Part shown: in pieces, positions 8,553 through 17,543 of the stretch
Layout of the letters: each line of letters starts with the position of its first letter
Numbering within the stretch: position 1 is the stretch's first letter
NCBI GenBank assembly: GCA_963974485.1
Contig: CAXBBS010000002.1
Span: 186,001-250,000, forward strand
Direction of reading: 5' to 3'
From: JAALKW01 sp963974485
GTDB lineage: Bacteria > Pseudomonadota > Gammaproteobacteria > Legionellales > Legionellaceae
Length of the DNA: 64,000 nt
Notes under the pieces: model-generated
Database searches by the model: none
Seen by the model: the letters and a program-made list of their open reading frames with translations, nothing else
Told to the model about the DNA's origin: nothing
Translations under genes and position numbers: made by a program

Positions 8553-9347
8553 ATGAACGAAAAATACGAAGAAGTTAGATTTGAAGCCAAGTATCAGAAT
8601 GAAGATCAAGATCAACGATATAAACGCTTGCTTAGAGAATTTGACAGTAAATTTGCTGATAGCTTGGTTAATCTACACGGGGCAGTAAAAGATAAAGCGC
8701 GCGATGACAGTAATATAAACATCAAAGACCTAAAACAAGCCTTAACCAAATACGAAGAACAAGTAAACGGATTACGTAATAATATTGTGCGCCTTAAGAT
8801 AGGCATGGAAAAAATACCGTATATTGACTTAAGAACAAAAAGAAGCAAACAAGCCTCGGAAAGTGATGCTTTGGTTGTTGATGGTTACCCTACTCAAAAA
8901 TATTTAATTGAAGTTTTGGCACGCTCCATTACGGCTATAGATAAGCCAGACGATGCTGAGAATAAAATTCATCTACTCAATCTTGCTAATGAAATTCCTG
9001 AGGACACACAAGGATATTGGCCACATGTTAAATTAGGAATTATTTTTTTTGTGACTGAAGCTGCAGCACTAGGCATCATACTCGGTGGTGTAGGAATAGC
9101 CGCGTCACTAGCAGCTCCACCCGTAGCAGCACTCGCCTTGGTATTATTAGCATTAATCCCTACGTTTGCGGGCGCATATATCATGGCACAAGAAGCAAGC
9201 GACCTTTCACAGACAAACAAAGCTCAAGGTATTAAACATGCTATCACGAGTTCCCAGGGTACACTTTTTCATCCAAAAGCAAATGCTCTTACGGAAACAG
9301 ATAATAGAGATGATAGGCCTGACATGAGTCCTGATGGCTCTAACTAA
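8553..9347 (+). CDS. Unknown protein with charged N-terminal half and membrane hairpin
   Basis: Not recognised. 264 aa. Residues 1-~165 are strongly charged and probably helical or coiled-coil, starting MNEKYEEVRFEAKYQNEDQDQ. Residues ~167-215 form two closely spaced hydrophobic segments rich in Gly, Ala, Val and Leu, consistent with a membrane hairpin. The ~45-residue C-terminus is polar with many Asp, Asn and Ser. There is no signal peptide. A strong AAGGAG ribosome-binding site precedes the ATG. The layout of cytosolic domain, hairpin and polar tail is common among Legionellales effectors, which is only a suggestion here. Confidence 0.6.
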   Translation: MNEKYEEVRFEAKYQNEDQDQRYKRLLREFDSKFADSLVNLHGAVKDKARDDSNINIKDLKQALTKYEEQVNGLRNNIVRLKIGMEKIPYIDLRTKRSKQASESDALVVDGYPTQKYLIEVLARSITAIDKPDDAENKIHLLNLANEIPEDTQGYWPHVKLGIIFFVTEAAALGIILGGVGIAASLAAPPVAALALVLLALIPTFAGAYIMAQEASDLSQTNKAQGIKHAITSSQGTLFHPKANALTETDNRDDRPDMSPDGSN

Positions 9348-9366
9348 ATTATAAAATAAAAATAAT

Positions 9367-10188
9367 TTATTCTAAAAACGAAAACACACCCTGAACACCT
9401 TTAGACTTAAGCAAGCTGATAAGTTGATCAGCTTGTTTTTTATCGGCCATAGGGCCCAATCTTACGATCTGATGTGCAAGATGTTCTTCTACGATAATAT
9501 GTGAGTCGGGTGTTATGTTAAGTAATTTATTACGATAGGCCTTAGCCGAAGCTTCTGATTTAAATGCCCCGGCTTGCAAATAATAGTGCGCAGGTGGTAA
9601 TTTTTTTTGAGCTCGAGATGATAATGCTTTTACCTCTACAGGCGCGGTGCCTTCTGGAAGTAAGCCAAGCTTGACCCCTGCCGCATAAGATAAGTCGATG
9701 ATACGCCCTTCATGAAAGGGACCCCTATCGTTGACTTTAACAATGATTTTTCGTCCGTTTTTTAAGTTTTTAACTTGGACATAGCTGGGTAAAGGTAGGG
9801 TTTTATGTGCTGCGGTTAACGCATACATGTCATATTCTTCACCGCTGGACGTGCGGTGCTCATGAAATTTAGTGCCGTACCATGAGGCGATACCACGCTT
9901 TCGATAGCCTTTAGATGTTGTTAATACTTGATATGTTTCACCGTTGACGCGATAAGCGGTTGGATTACCATAGCGACTCAAAGGCTCTTGTGCCGGTGAT
10001 ACGGTTTCAAATTTAGTGGGTAACGGTCCCGGTGGCGCCCCATCATGCGCTTTACGTGACATGGGTTGTGATGCCTGGGTATAGCGATGAAATTTTTCGA
10101 TCTGAGATAATGATGGTTGCTCTACTCGATGCGTTTGACATCCTGAAATAGTACAAAGAGACATCAATACAAGACTTAAGCGCCGCAT
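9367..10188 (-). CDS. rlpA: Septal ring lytic transglycosylase RlpA-like lipoprotein
   Basis: Outer-membrane lipoprotein that cleaves or binds glycan strands at division sites. The ATG at 10188 gives a lipoprotein signal ending ISGC, with a GGGAG ribosome-binding site upstream. A double-psi beta-barrel domain follows (GIASWYGTKFH, RTSSGE, NDRGPFHEGRIIDLS), with the Asp of NDRGP corresponding to the catalytic residue. The C-terminal ~75 residues form a SPOR domain (YYLQAGAFKSEASA). It is divergent from dacA downstream, another peptidoglycan gene. Confidence 0.9.
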   Translation of the reverse strand: MRRLSLVLMSLCTISGCQTHRVEQPSLSQIEKFHRYTQASQPMSRKAHDGAPPGPLPTKFETVSPAQEPLSRYGNPTAYRVNGETYQVLTTSKGYRKRGIASWYGTKFHEHRTSSGEEYDMYALTAAHKTLPLPSYVQVKNLKNGRKIIVKVNDRGPFHEGRIIDLSYAAGVKLGLLPEGTAPVEVKALSSRAQKKLPPAHYYLQAGAFKSEASAKAYRNKLLNITPDSHIIVEEHLAHQIVRLGPMADKKQADQLISLLKSKGVQGVFSFLE

Positions 10189-10385
10189 AGCATCTCCCGC
10201 AAACAAAGCATTTTAAAAAATATATTTAAGATAATATTAAATATACACATACAGTGGGAAATTTCCAATACTAAGAGATGGTTAGCGAGAAGTTCCTATG
10301 ATAAAATACTTGCACTACGAGGTGATTATCAGACTAAAATATGAAATACTGAACTCACCGTAACTCTACTTTGTTGGGCAAACTG

Positions 10386-11603
10386 ATGAATAAACCTATT
10401 CACGCCTTAACCTCTTTTCTTTTGTTTGCGGCCGTTTGTGTGCAACCTAAGTTACTCCATGCCGAATCACATCAAACAGGCCGTCTCGCACAGCCTAAAC
10501 CCGATCAAGTGAGCCCACTCATCACACCAACGGCACCATCGATTCATGCAAAAGCTTATTTTTTAGTGGATACAAATAGCGGGAAAATTTTAGCTGAGAA
10601 CAACGGTGAGAAAAAACTTCCCCCGGCAAGTTTAACTAAGATGATGACGCTCTACGTTGTTTCTAAGGCGTTACACAATGAACAAATACACTTAGATGAC
10701 ACCGTTCATATCACCAAAAAAGCCTGGAAAACCGGCGGGTCACGCATGTTTGTCAAAGAAGGGCAAGACGTTCGTATTGAGGATTTATTAAAAGGAATCA
10801 TCGTAGATTCGGGTAACGATGCGTGTGTTGCACTGGCCGAGCACTTAGGTGGTAGTGAAGAAGGCTTCGCTGACCTAATGAACCAAGAAGCTCAGCAACT
10901 AGGCATGAACAGCTCCCACTTTACTGATAGCACAGGCCTGCCTCAAGCTGAATTGTATACCACAGCAAAAGACCTCGCTATTCTTGCGCGCGCTCTCATC
11001 AATGAGTTTCCAGAGTATTATCATTGGTACAAACAAAAATGGTTTACCTTTAACGAAATTAGACAACCCAATCGTAATCGATTGTTATGGCGTGATTCTA
11101 ATGTTGATGGTATGAAAACAGGCCATACTGCTGAAGCGGGTTATTGCCTCGCCTCTTCGGCCAAACGAGACGATATGCGGTTGCTCGCTATTGTTTTAGG
11201 CTCACCGTCTGAATCAGCTCGTGCTGATGATAGTGAACGCTTACTTAAATACGGTTTCCGTTTTTTTGAAACACATAAGCTATATCAAGCAGGCAAGCCA
11301 CTTGCTGAACTTCCGCTTTACAAAGGTGTAAGCCAAACACTTCCTATCGGTGTTCTTCAAAGTCATTATGTGACCATTCCATCAGGCCAATATCAACGTT
11401 TAACAATAAAAACAGAAGTTCCTAAATACCTCAAAGCTCCGATTGAGCAAGGCCAAAAAATTGGTGAGCTTGTGGTTCTCTTTAACGGAGAGACACTTTC
11501 AACACGACCACTCTATGCCCTAAATCCGGTTCAACAAGGTGGTATTTTTTCACGTGCTAAAGACTCGGTTACACTTGTGTTTAAGCAATGGTTTAGCGCT
11601 TAA
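10386..11603 (+). CDS. dacA: D-alanyl-D-alanine carboxypeptidase (PBP5/6 type)
   Basis: Periplasmic enzyme that trims the terminal D-Ala from muropeptides. The signal peptide is MNKPIHALTSFLLFAAVCVQ followed by a cleavage near LLHAES. Active-site motifs: SLTK (SxxK nucleophile), SGND (SxN) and KTGHT (KTG). A C-terminal PBP5 domain and a terminal amphipathic segment (VTLVFKQWFSA) probably attach it to the membrane. The ATG at 10386 is preferred to upstream TTG codons. It begins a dacA-ybeD-lipB group. Confidence 0.93.
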   Translation: MNKPIHALTSFLLFAAVCVQPKLLHAESHQTGRLAQPKPDQVSPLITPTAPSIHAKAYFLVDTNSGKILAENNGEKKLPPASLTKMMTLYVVSKALHNEQIHLDDTVHITKKAWKTGGSRMFVKEGQDVRIEDLLKGIIVDSGNDACVALAEHLGGSEEGFADLMNQEAQQLGMNSSHFTDSTGLPQAELYTTAKDLAILARALINEFPEYYHWYKQKWFTFNEIRQPNRNRLLWRDSNVDGMKTGHTAEAGYCLASSAKRDDMRLLAIVLGSPSESARADDSERLLKYGFRFFETHKLYQAGKPLAELPLYKGVSQTLPIGVLQSHYVTIPSGQYQRLTIKTEVPKYLKAPIEQGQKIGELVVLFNGETLSTRPLYALNPVQQGGIFSRAKDSVTLVFKQWFSA

Positions 11604-11605
11604 TC

Positions 11606-11875
11606 ATGATGACTGAAGATTCAAGTTTATTAAAATTCCCCTGTGACTTTCCTATAAAAATTATGGGCAAAGCCACAGAAGTATTTAAAAATGATATTTT
11701 TGCGATTGTACACAAGCACTACCCCAATATAAAAGCTGATGCATATCAAACTAATGCCAGCAAAAATGGAAATTTCCTTGCCATAACCGTGACTGTGTAT
11801 GCGCTCGATCAACCTTCGTTAGATGCGTTATATCAAGATTTGGGCAAACATCCGGATATCAAGATGGTGCTTTAA
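11606..11875 (+). CDS. ybeD: DUF493 / YbeD family protein
   Basis: Small cytosolic protein (89 aa) of the YbeD family, function unsettled, with a ferredoxin-like alpha/beta fold in known members. The conserved LLKFPCDFPIKIMG start and the LYQDLGKHPDIKMVL end are visible. It lies 2 bases after dacA and directly abuts lipB, the same order as in E. coli, which strongly supports the assignment. Confidence 0.88.
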   Translation: MMTEDSSLLKFPCDFPIKIMGKATEVFKNDIFAIVHKHYPNIKADAYQTNASKNGNFLAITVTVYALDQPSLDALYQDLGKHPDIKMVL

Positions 11876-12502
11876 ATGCTGATCATTCGTTCTCTAGGTA
11901 CCCTACCGTATTCTGAAACATGGCATGCCATGAAACAATTTACGGATGAGCGTACAGACGATACGCCGGATGAAATTTGGCTGTTGCAACATCCTCCGGT
12001 TTATACGCAGGGACAAGCAGGCAAACCAGAGCATATTTTAAACCCTGGTAATATTCCTATTGTTCAAAGCGATCGCGGAGGCCAAGTCACCTACCATGGC
12101 CCGGGTCAATTGATCGCTTATATTCTCATGGATATCAAACGACGTAACTTAGGTGTTAGAACCCTGGTTTGTGAACTTGAGCGTTGTTTGATTCGTTTAT
12201 TGGATAGTTTTGATTTGAAAGCAGAAACAAAACCAGGAGCACCTGGAGTTTACGTTTTCGAGAAAAAAATTGCATCCATTGGACTGCGTGTACGTAAAGG
12301 GTGCACTTACCATGGTCTTGCGTTAAATATAAACATGGATTTAAAACCATTTTTAGGCATTAATCCCTGCGGTTATGCCGGATTAAACATGACCCAACTG
12401 CATGATCATGCCCCTGATACTCATATTCACGACGTTGAAACTCAACTGAAAAAACTTTTTCTTGCACAATTTGACGGAGATAGCGATGCAACTCTTCGCT
12501 AA
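11876..12502 (+). CDS. lipB: Octanoyl-ACP:protein octanoyltransferase
   Basis: Transfers octanoate from ACP to lipoyl domains of 2-oxoacid dehydrogenases. Key features: RGGQVTYHGPGQL, the catalytic Lys in KKIASIGLRV, and the catalytic Cys in NPCGYAGL. 208 aa, normal length. The ATG directly follows the ybeD stop. lipA, which usually follows nearby, is absent; the next gene is an LssY-like membrane protein overlapping by 17 bases. Confidence 0.94.
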   Translation: MLIIRSLGTLPYSETWHAMKQFTDERTDDTPDEIWLLQHPPVYTQGQAGKPEHILNPGNIPIVQSDRGGQVTYHGPGQLIAYILMDIKRRNLGVRTLVCELERCLIRLLDSFDLKAETKPGAPGVYVFEKKIASIGLRVRKGCTYHGLALNINMDLKPFLGINPCGYAGLNMTQLHDHAPDTHIHDVETQLKKLFLAQFDGDSDATLR

Positions 12503-14510
12503 TTACCTTGAGCCTCTCACCGCTTGGCTTCATCACCATCCTTATTGGTCGTTATTTCTTGCTTTTTTTATCGCATTTATTGAATCATTAGCTTTTATTG
12601 GTAGCATTATTCCTGGAACTGTTGTCATGACAGCGCTGGGTATTTTAGCCGGATCAGGCGTAATGCGCATTGATCTCACGTTTATTTTTGCGGCACTAGG
12701 CGCGATCATTGGAGATGTTGCCAGTTATGCCCTTGGCTATACATTTAGCGATAGGCTCTTAAATACATGGCCTTTCAAGCGCTACCCCACATGGATAGAA
12801 TATGGGCAAGATTATTTTAACCGACACGGCAGTAAAAGCATATTCCTAGGTCGTTTCATTGGTCCGCTTCGCTCCATTATTCCCGTAGTTGCTGGGATGA
12901 TGCGCATGAAACAACTTCCTTTTTTAGCTGCTAATATCATGTCAGGAATAGCGTGGTCTATTGTCTATGTCACGCCCGGCGTTCTTATAGGTACCGCAAG
13001 TTCAGAACTTTCTGCTGAAGGCGCCACACGCCTCTTTCTTTTTATTCTTATTTTACTCGCGTTGGTCTGGTTTGTTAGCATTGCTATCAGATGGATCTTT
13101 GCTCATGTCAGCTCGTTGATTCAAAAACAATTGCATTATTTTTGGGACTGGTTAGAAAATAATATATTTTTATCCCGATTAACACGTCCGCTCACACCGC
13201 CCAACGAAGGTAATCACGCAGCAACGGCCGCTCTTCTTCTATGTCTCATATTATCGCTCAGTTTGATTATCAGTATATTTTTATGGTTTATCTGTATTGA
13301 TGAGCTCGGAAATTTACTTGATCTCCCTATTTATTTCTTTTTCCAAAGCTTGCGTACTCGGCCCATGGATATGTTTTTTGTTGCGATAAGCTGCTGCATC
13401 GACACCGTTCCTTTATTTGTTTTTTTTATCAGTATTTCGCTGAGTTTAATCTACAGACGTAACTGGCGTTTACTCAAATACTGGTTAAGCTTGGGCTTGA
13501 TTTCACTGTTCATGAGTCAAGCCATGGGTACCTGGATGAATTGCCTCAGGCCTCAAGATGCTGCATTGTTTCAGAGCGCCTACTCATACCCTTCGGCTTC
13601 ACTCACGCTTGCCACAGCGCTGTGGGGATTCTTAATGCTTCAAGTTGGTCGAACGTCCATGACCAGCTTGACCCGAACCTTGCGTTTAATTTGGCTCTGC
13701 TTACTTGGATTGGATGGTTTCGCCATGCTCTACCTTGGAGAGCACTGGCTAACAAGCACGCTAATAAGCTACGCCATGGGTACCTCACTTGCACTTGGTC
13801 ATTGGATTTCGTATCGTCGTCATATTCCTAAAAATCCACCCCAAACGCGCGCGCTATGGATCGCTTTTATATGCTTTACTGCCGTGGGCGCCTGGATTAC
13901 TACACTTCAATTCAAAGACAAAATTATTGAGCATACGCCTTATCCAGAGCAATACATGCTAACCAATCAAGCATGGTGGTATCAGCGCGAACCGTTATTA
14001 CCTTTGTATACCATGAGTCGTTTCGGTCATCCCAACGGTGTATTTAATATTCAATATTTAGGCTCGCTAACGGCCTTTCAAAAAGCATTAGAGCATCACG
14101 GCTGGAGACTTCGTCCCAACTCGTTCTCCAAACGCTTTTTAGAAAAAACTAACCATCTCTCATCTGCCCCTATTCGGGCGTTTAAAACACCGCTTTATTT
14201 AAATAAAAAACCTGAATTAGTCATGACGTTCGATGCCAGGGGCTCTCAACCGCTTATTATTTTAAGTATGTGGCGATCAAACTACCATCTTCACAACAAT
14301 GACGACCCGATTTGGTTAGGAAGTCTCAGTACGTCAAAAAAATCATCCGATCTAACGGCTGAAGAACAAACAGCTCTTGCATCATTTGAACGTATTTTGC
14401 CCGCATTGAAAGAGTTTGAATTCACAACCTTGCCTTTGCCAGCACAATCGTTACAATCAACACCTGCATCACCTCAGTCCCTTTTAATCATGATTAAGGA
14501 AATAGAGTAA
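12486..14510 (+). CDS. LssY-like DedA/PAP2 fusion membrane protein with degenerate PAP2 site
   Basis: Three-part inner-membrane protein of 674 aa. An N-terminal DedA/SNARE-associated domain covers about residues 1-200 (FIESLAFIGSIIPGT, then GRFIGPLRSIIPVVAGM). A PAP2-type membrane domain covers about 250-450, and a soluble LssY-type C-terminal domain follows. The ATG at 12486 has a GGAG site; the longer frame would enter lipB further. PAP2 residues are mostly lost: the motif-1 Lys is Gly (GTWMNCLRP), PSGH is PSAS, and the motif-3 SR...D are replaced while its His remains (AMLYLGEHWLTS). The fold is probably retained without normal phosphatase activity. Confidence 0.82.
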   Translation: MQLFANYLEPLTAWLHHHPYWSLFLAFFIAFIESLAFIGSIIPGTVVMTALGILAGSGVMRIDLTFIFAALGAIIGDVASYALGYTFSDRLLNTWPFKRYPTWIEYGQDYFNRHGSKSIFLGRFIGPLRSIIPVVAGMMRMKQLPFLAANIMSGIAWSIVYVTPGVLIGTASSELSAEGATRLFLFILILLALVWFVSIAIRWIFAHVSSLIQKQLHYFWDWLENNIFLSRLTRPLTPPNEGNHAATAALLLCLILSLSLIISIFLWFICIDELGNLLDLPIYFFFQSLRTRPMDMFFVAISCCIDTVPLFVFFISISLSLIYRRNWRLLKYWLSLGLISLFMSQAMGTWMNCLRPQDAALFQSAYSYPSASLTLATALWGFLMLQVGRTSMTSLTRTLRLIWLCLLGLDGFAMLYLGEHWLTSTLISYAMGTSLALGHWISYRRHIPKNPPQTRALWIAFICFTAVGAWITTLQFKDKIIEHTPYPEQYMLTNQAWWYQREPLLPLYTMSRFGHPNGVFNIQYLGSLTAFQKALEHHGWRLRPNSFSKRFLEKTNHLSSAPIRAFKTPLYLNKKPELVMTFDARGSQPLIILSMWRSNYHLHNNDDPIWLGSLSTSKKSSDLTAEEQTALASFERILPALKEFEFTTLPLPAQSLQSTPASPQSLLIMIKEIE

Positions 14511-14512
14511 AT

Positions 14513-15481
14513 ATGGAATTTTTTACTGAATACAGTCTCTTTTTATTAAAATCAATCACATTTGTTGTTTCTTCTTTATTTTTGGTGATAGGTGTTGTAT
14601 CTATCGGACGCCGCTCAATAAAAACACCTTTAAATATTGAATCACTCAATGAGCAATACGAGCAGCAAACAAAGCAATTACAGCATGCCTTAGATTTAAG
14701 TAAAACTGACAAGAAAAAAATCAAAGACGACAAAAAGAACAAGATCAAACTTAAAAAATCCAGAGAAAATTATCCTAAACGTTTTGTTCTAAACTTTAAT
14801 GGCGACATCGGAGCCACACAGGTTAATCAATTACGTGATGAGATTACGGTTATTCTGTCGGCAGCCACGACTAACGACGAAGTAATTGTGCGCTTAGAAA
14901 GCCCAGGTGGCGCAGTCAGTGGTTACGGTCTTGCAGCGTCTCAATTGCAACGTCTTCGTGATAAAAATATTCCTCTAACGGTGTGCATCGATAAAGTTGC
15001 GGCTAGCGGTGGTTATTTAATGGCCTGTGTTGCAAACACCATTATCGCAGCCCCTTTTGCTATTATTGGTTCAATCGGTGTTGTTGCTCAACTGCCTAAT
15101 TTCCATCGTTTTTTGAAAAAACATAATATCGACATAGAGCTCTTAACCGCAGGTGAATACAAACGTACGCTTACCGTATTAGGTGAAAATACGAATAAAG
15201 ATCGCAAAAAATTTCAAGAAGATCTTGAAGCAATTCAAGCCTCATTTCGTGATCATGTTCTTACACACCGCACCGAAATCAATATTGACGACGTTGCTAC
15301 AGGTGAACATTGGCTAGCAAAAGACGCGATGCAACTTGGATTAATCGATCAACTCAAAACAAGTGATGATTATTTATATGATGCCATCGATTCGTTTGAA
15401 ACGCTTATTTTGACAACACCGGTTAAACCAAGCTTATCAAGTAAATTATTTAAGCCTCTAACCGCTTATTTTTATAGATAA
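14513..15481 (+). CDS. sohB: SohB-type inner-membrane S49 peptidase
   Basis: Membrane-anchored serine peptidase of the signal peptide peptidase A family. An N-terminal membrane segment (about residues 8-27) is followed by a lysine-rich linker (residues ~60-85) and the peptidase core. The nucleophile Ser is in VAASGGYLMAC and the general-base Lys in AGEYKRTLT; the ESPGG segment is also conserved. Length (322 aa) suits SohB. It starts 2 bases after the preceding gene. Confidence 0.9.
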   Translation: MEFFTEYSLFLLKSITFVVSSLFLVIGVVSIGRRSIKTPLNIESLNEQYEQQTKQLQHALDLSKTDKKKIKDDKKNKIKLKKSRENYPKRFVLNFNGDIGATQVNQLRDEITVILSAATTNDEVIVRLESPGGAVSGYGLAASQLQRLRDKNIPLTVCIDKVAASGGYLMACVANTIIAAPFAIIGSIGVVAQLPNFHRFLKKHNIDIELLTAGEYKRTLTVLGENTNKDRKKFQEDLEAIQASFRDHVLTHRTEINIDDVATGEHWLAKDAMQLGLIDQLKTSDDYLYDAIDSFETLILTTPVKPSLSSKLFKPLTAYFYR

Positions 15482-15523
15482 ACTATCCCCCATATTTTTG
15501 ATGTAATTTGTATAGGTTTTTCA

Positions 15524-16126
15524 ATGGAATTTACAAAACCCGCTTGCACTCTCAATCCACTTGCGCAAAAGCTTATTTTTAAGCATGCGCGTGTAGCTCA
15601 TCAAATATTTAGTGATGTGATTGGGTTACATGATATCGATCATCTGGCACTCACCACCATCAGCCCTCAAAACGAACTGACCTGTTTATCGTATAGCCCA
15701 ATTATCGAATACAACTTAATGGATACGGGTCTATGGCATTACGACCGCTCGTACCATCCGGATTTTTTCACAACAAGGCAATGTAAACTTTGGACTGATT
15801 TATACGACCAAAATCAATACGCCGAGTTAATGCAAGTCAAGCAAAATACGAAGTATTTACGTGCAGGTATATCAACCACACTTTCGTATAATAACTGCAT
15901 ACTTCTGCTTTCATTTGCAACAAAATCAAAACACCCTGAAGCTGGACGGCGATTACTTGAGGCGCATGCTGAATTAATAAAAATGGGTCGTTATTGCTTT
16001 CAGAATATCTCCCATTTATTTATGCCCTACCTTAGTAAGCCAACAGGGCAAAAAAAATCTCGTATTTTATCGCCTTATATGCAACTTGTGGTCAATAATA
16101 ATGTAACTGAACGTGGTGTTTCATGA
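15524..16126 (+). CDS. Unknown protein coupled to MFS transporter
   Basis: Not confidently recognised. 200 aa, soluble, no signal peptide or membrane helix. The residue pattern in the first 120 positions (HLALTTISP, then GLWHYDRSYHPDFF) faintly recalls the ligand-binding domains of LuxR-type regulators, but there is no helix-turn-helix domain. The stop overlaps the MFS gene start by 4 bases (ATGA), so the two products are made together; a sensory or accessory role for the transporter is an inference. Confidence 0.6.
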   Translation: MEFTKPACTLNPLAQKLIFKHARVAHQIFSDVIGLHDIDHLALTTISPQNELTCLSYSPIIEYNLMDTGLWHYDRSYHPDFFTTRQCKLWTDLYDQNQYAELMQVKQNTKYLRAGISTTLSYNNCILLLSFATKSKHPEAGRRLLEAHAELIKMGRYCFQNISHLFMPYLSKPTGQKKSRILSPYMQLVVNNNVTERGVS

Positions 16127-17409
16127 ACTTACAACATAAAAACAGAATCATTTTAGCCGGCATGATGGGAAATTTGGTTGAATCGTTTGATTTAGCCATT
16201 TGTGGTTTACTCTCACTCCACCTTGCTAAATATCTTCATGCAAATTCAGCCGAAGGGTTGTTTCTTGTCTTTTTAAGCTTTTTTGCAGGTTATTTGGCAA
16301 GACCTTTCGGTGCCGTGTTTATGGGCCTTTTTTCAGATCGTTATGGAAGAAAAATCATGATGGCAGCATCCATTTTTTTAATGGGAATTGCGACTGCCTG
16401 TATTGGTTTTATTCCCACGTATAGCCATATCGGGAATTTTGCACTGATTCTTCTTTTTCCCTTACGTATTATTCAAAGCTTTGCTTGTGGCGCCGAGTAT
16501 TTAAACTCGTCGGCTTTTCTGGTGGAGTGCGCAGCTAAAAATCGTAAAGGTTTTTCAGCCAGTTGGAGTTCTTTTGGCGGCACAGCTGGGCTTTTGATAG
16601 CAACCATTACCACACTTGCTGTTGTGCACTTCAGTGAAAAATACCCAGAGCTTGAATGGTTTATTTGGCGCGTGCCGTTTATGCTTGCACTCGTTGGCTC
16701 ATCCGTAGGCCTCTATGTTCGCCTATGCATGCCTGAAAGCTTAGAGTATGTGCTATATTACAGTGATCATAAAAAGCCTAACTTATCACAATTAACCAAG
16801 CAGTCTTTGCAATACATTAAGCATCAAAAAGTAAAATCCGCTTTAGTACTCGCCTTAAGTTTACTCGGTGTATCCATGTCGTTCTTATTCTATATTTTCG
16901 GCCCTATACAAGCCAAACTTTATAATAATTTAAGCTACACGCAAATTCTTATCTCAAACCTTGTTGCAGCATGTGTCATGCTCATCGCCTACCCTATTAT
17001 TGGTAAATTATCTGATACTTATGATCGCGTTAAAATTTTACGGTTTTCTTCGTTGGCATTATTGCTTTTATCACCGTATTTTTTCCAAGCCTTATCAGGA
17101 GATAGCCTGCAATACCTCATACTTACGCAAGTATTCGTATCGGTTCCTACCGCCGCATTCTGTGCCGTTGTTCCGGTTATGCTCGCTGAAATGTTTCCGC
17201 TTGAATTGCGCTGCACCGTGCTTTCTTCACTTTATGCCGTAAGCGCAAGTGTGGCTGCAGGCCTTGTGCCTTTGTTAGCATTTTATCTTGTCAAACAAAC
17301 CCATAATGCTAGTTCACCGAGTTGGATCATCACCTGTTTGGTTTTATTTGTTTGGGGAATGCTGATGTTGTCTCAAAAACGTGAGGCTTCTAACATAGTC
17401 TATAATTAA
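16123..17409 (+). CDS. MFS transporter, metabolite:H+ symporter type
   Basis: Inner-membrane transporter with about 12 predicted helices. The MFS signature GLFSDRYGRK follows helix 2, and a second copy (LSDTYDR) lies in the second half, with a 6+6 arrangement and a central loop near residues 205-235. The opening NLVESFDLAICGLL resembles the metabolite:H+ symporter (ProP/KgtP) subfamily. The substrate cannot be told; proline/betaine-like carriers of this type are expanded in Legionella. Translationally coupled to the upstream unknown gene. Confidence 0.82.
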   Translation: MNLQHKNRIILAGMMGNLVESFDLAICGLLSLHLAKYLHANSAEGLFLVFLSFFAGYLARPFGAVFMGLFSDRYGRKIMMAASIFLMGIATACIGFIPTYSHIGNFALILLFPLRIIQSFACGAEYLNSSAFLVECAAKNRKGFSASWSSFGGTAGLLIATITTLAVVHFSEKYPELEWFIWRVPFMLALVGSSVGLYVRLCMPESLEYVLYYSDHKKPNLSQLTKQSLQYIKHQKVKSALVLALSLLGVSMSFLFYIFGPIQAKLYNNLSYTQILISNLVAACVMLIAYPIIGKLSDTYDRVKILRFSSLALLLLSPYFFQALSGDSLQYLILTQVFVSVPTAAFCAVVPVMLAEMFPLELRCTVLSSLYAVSASVAAGLVPLLAFYLVKQTHNASSPSWIITCLVLFVWGMLMLSQKREASNIVYN

Positions 17410-17489
17410 TCATGATTAACACCGCCCAAAAACTGTTTAATTTTACACACAGGAAATCCAATAGAGTTTTATTCGGCTGCATAATCGTT

Positions 17490-17495
17490 TATAAT
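17490..17495 (+). promoter_or_regulatory. -10 element upstream of hemA
   Basis: A perfect TATAAT lies 48 bases before the hemA start. The corresponding -35 (TTTTAT around 17467) is poor. Probably the promoter of the hemA-prfA-prmC operon. Confidence 0.4.
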
Positions 17496-17543
17496 TCATG
17501 CTTCGATATTCTTACATAACCAGCATACAGGCTTCTTAATTTT

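Noticed and set aside
14484..14497. TTAATCATGATTAA palindrome, also present at 17406-17419
   Set aside because: Two copies near gene ends, but both are short, AT-rich and partly coding; likely chance, no pattern with other sites.
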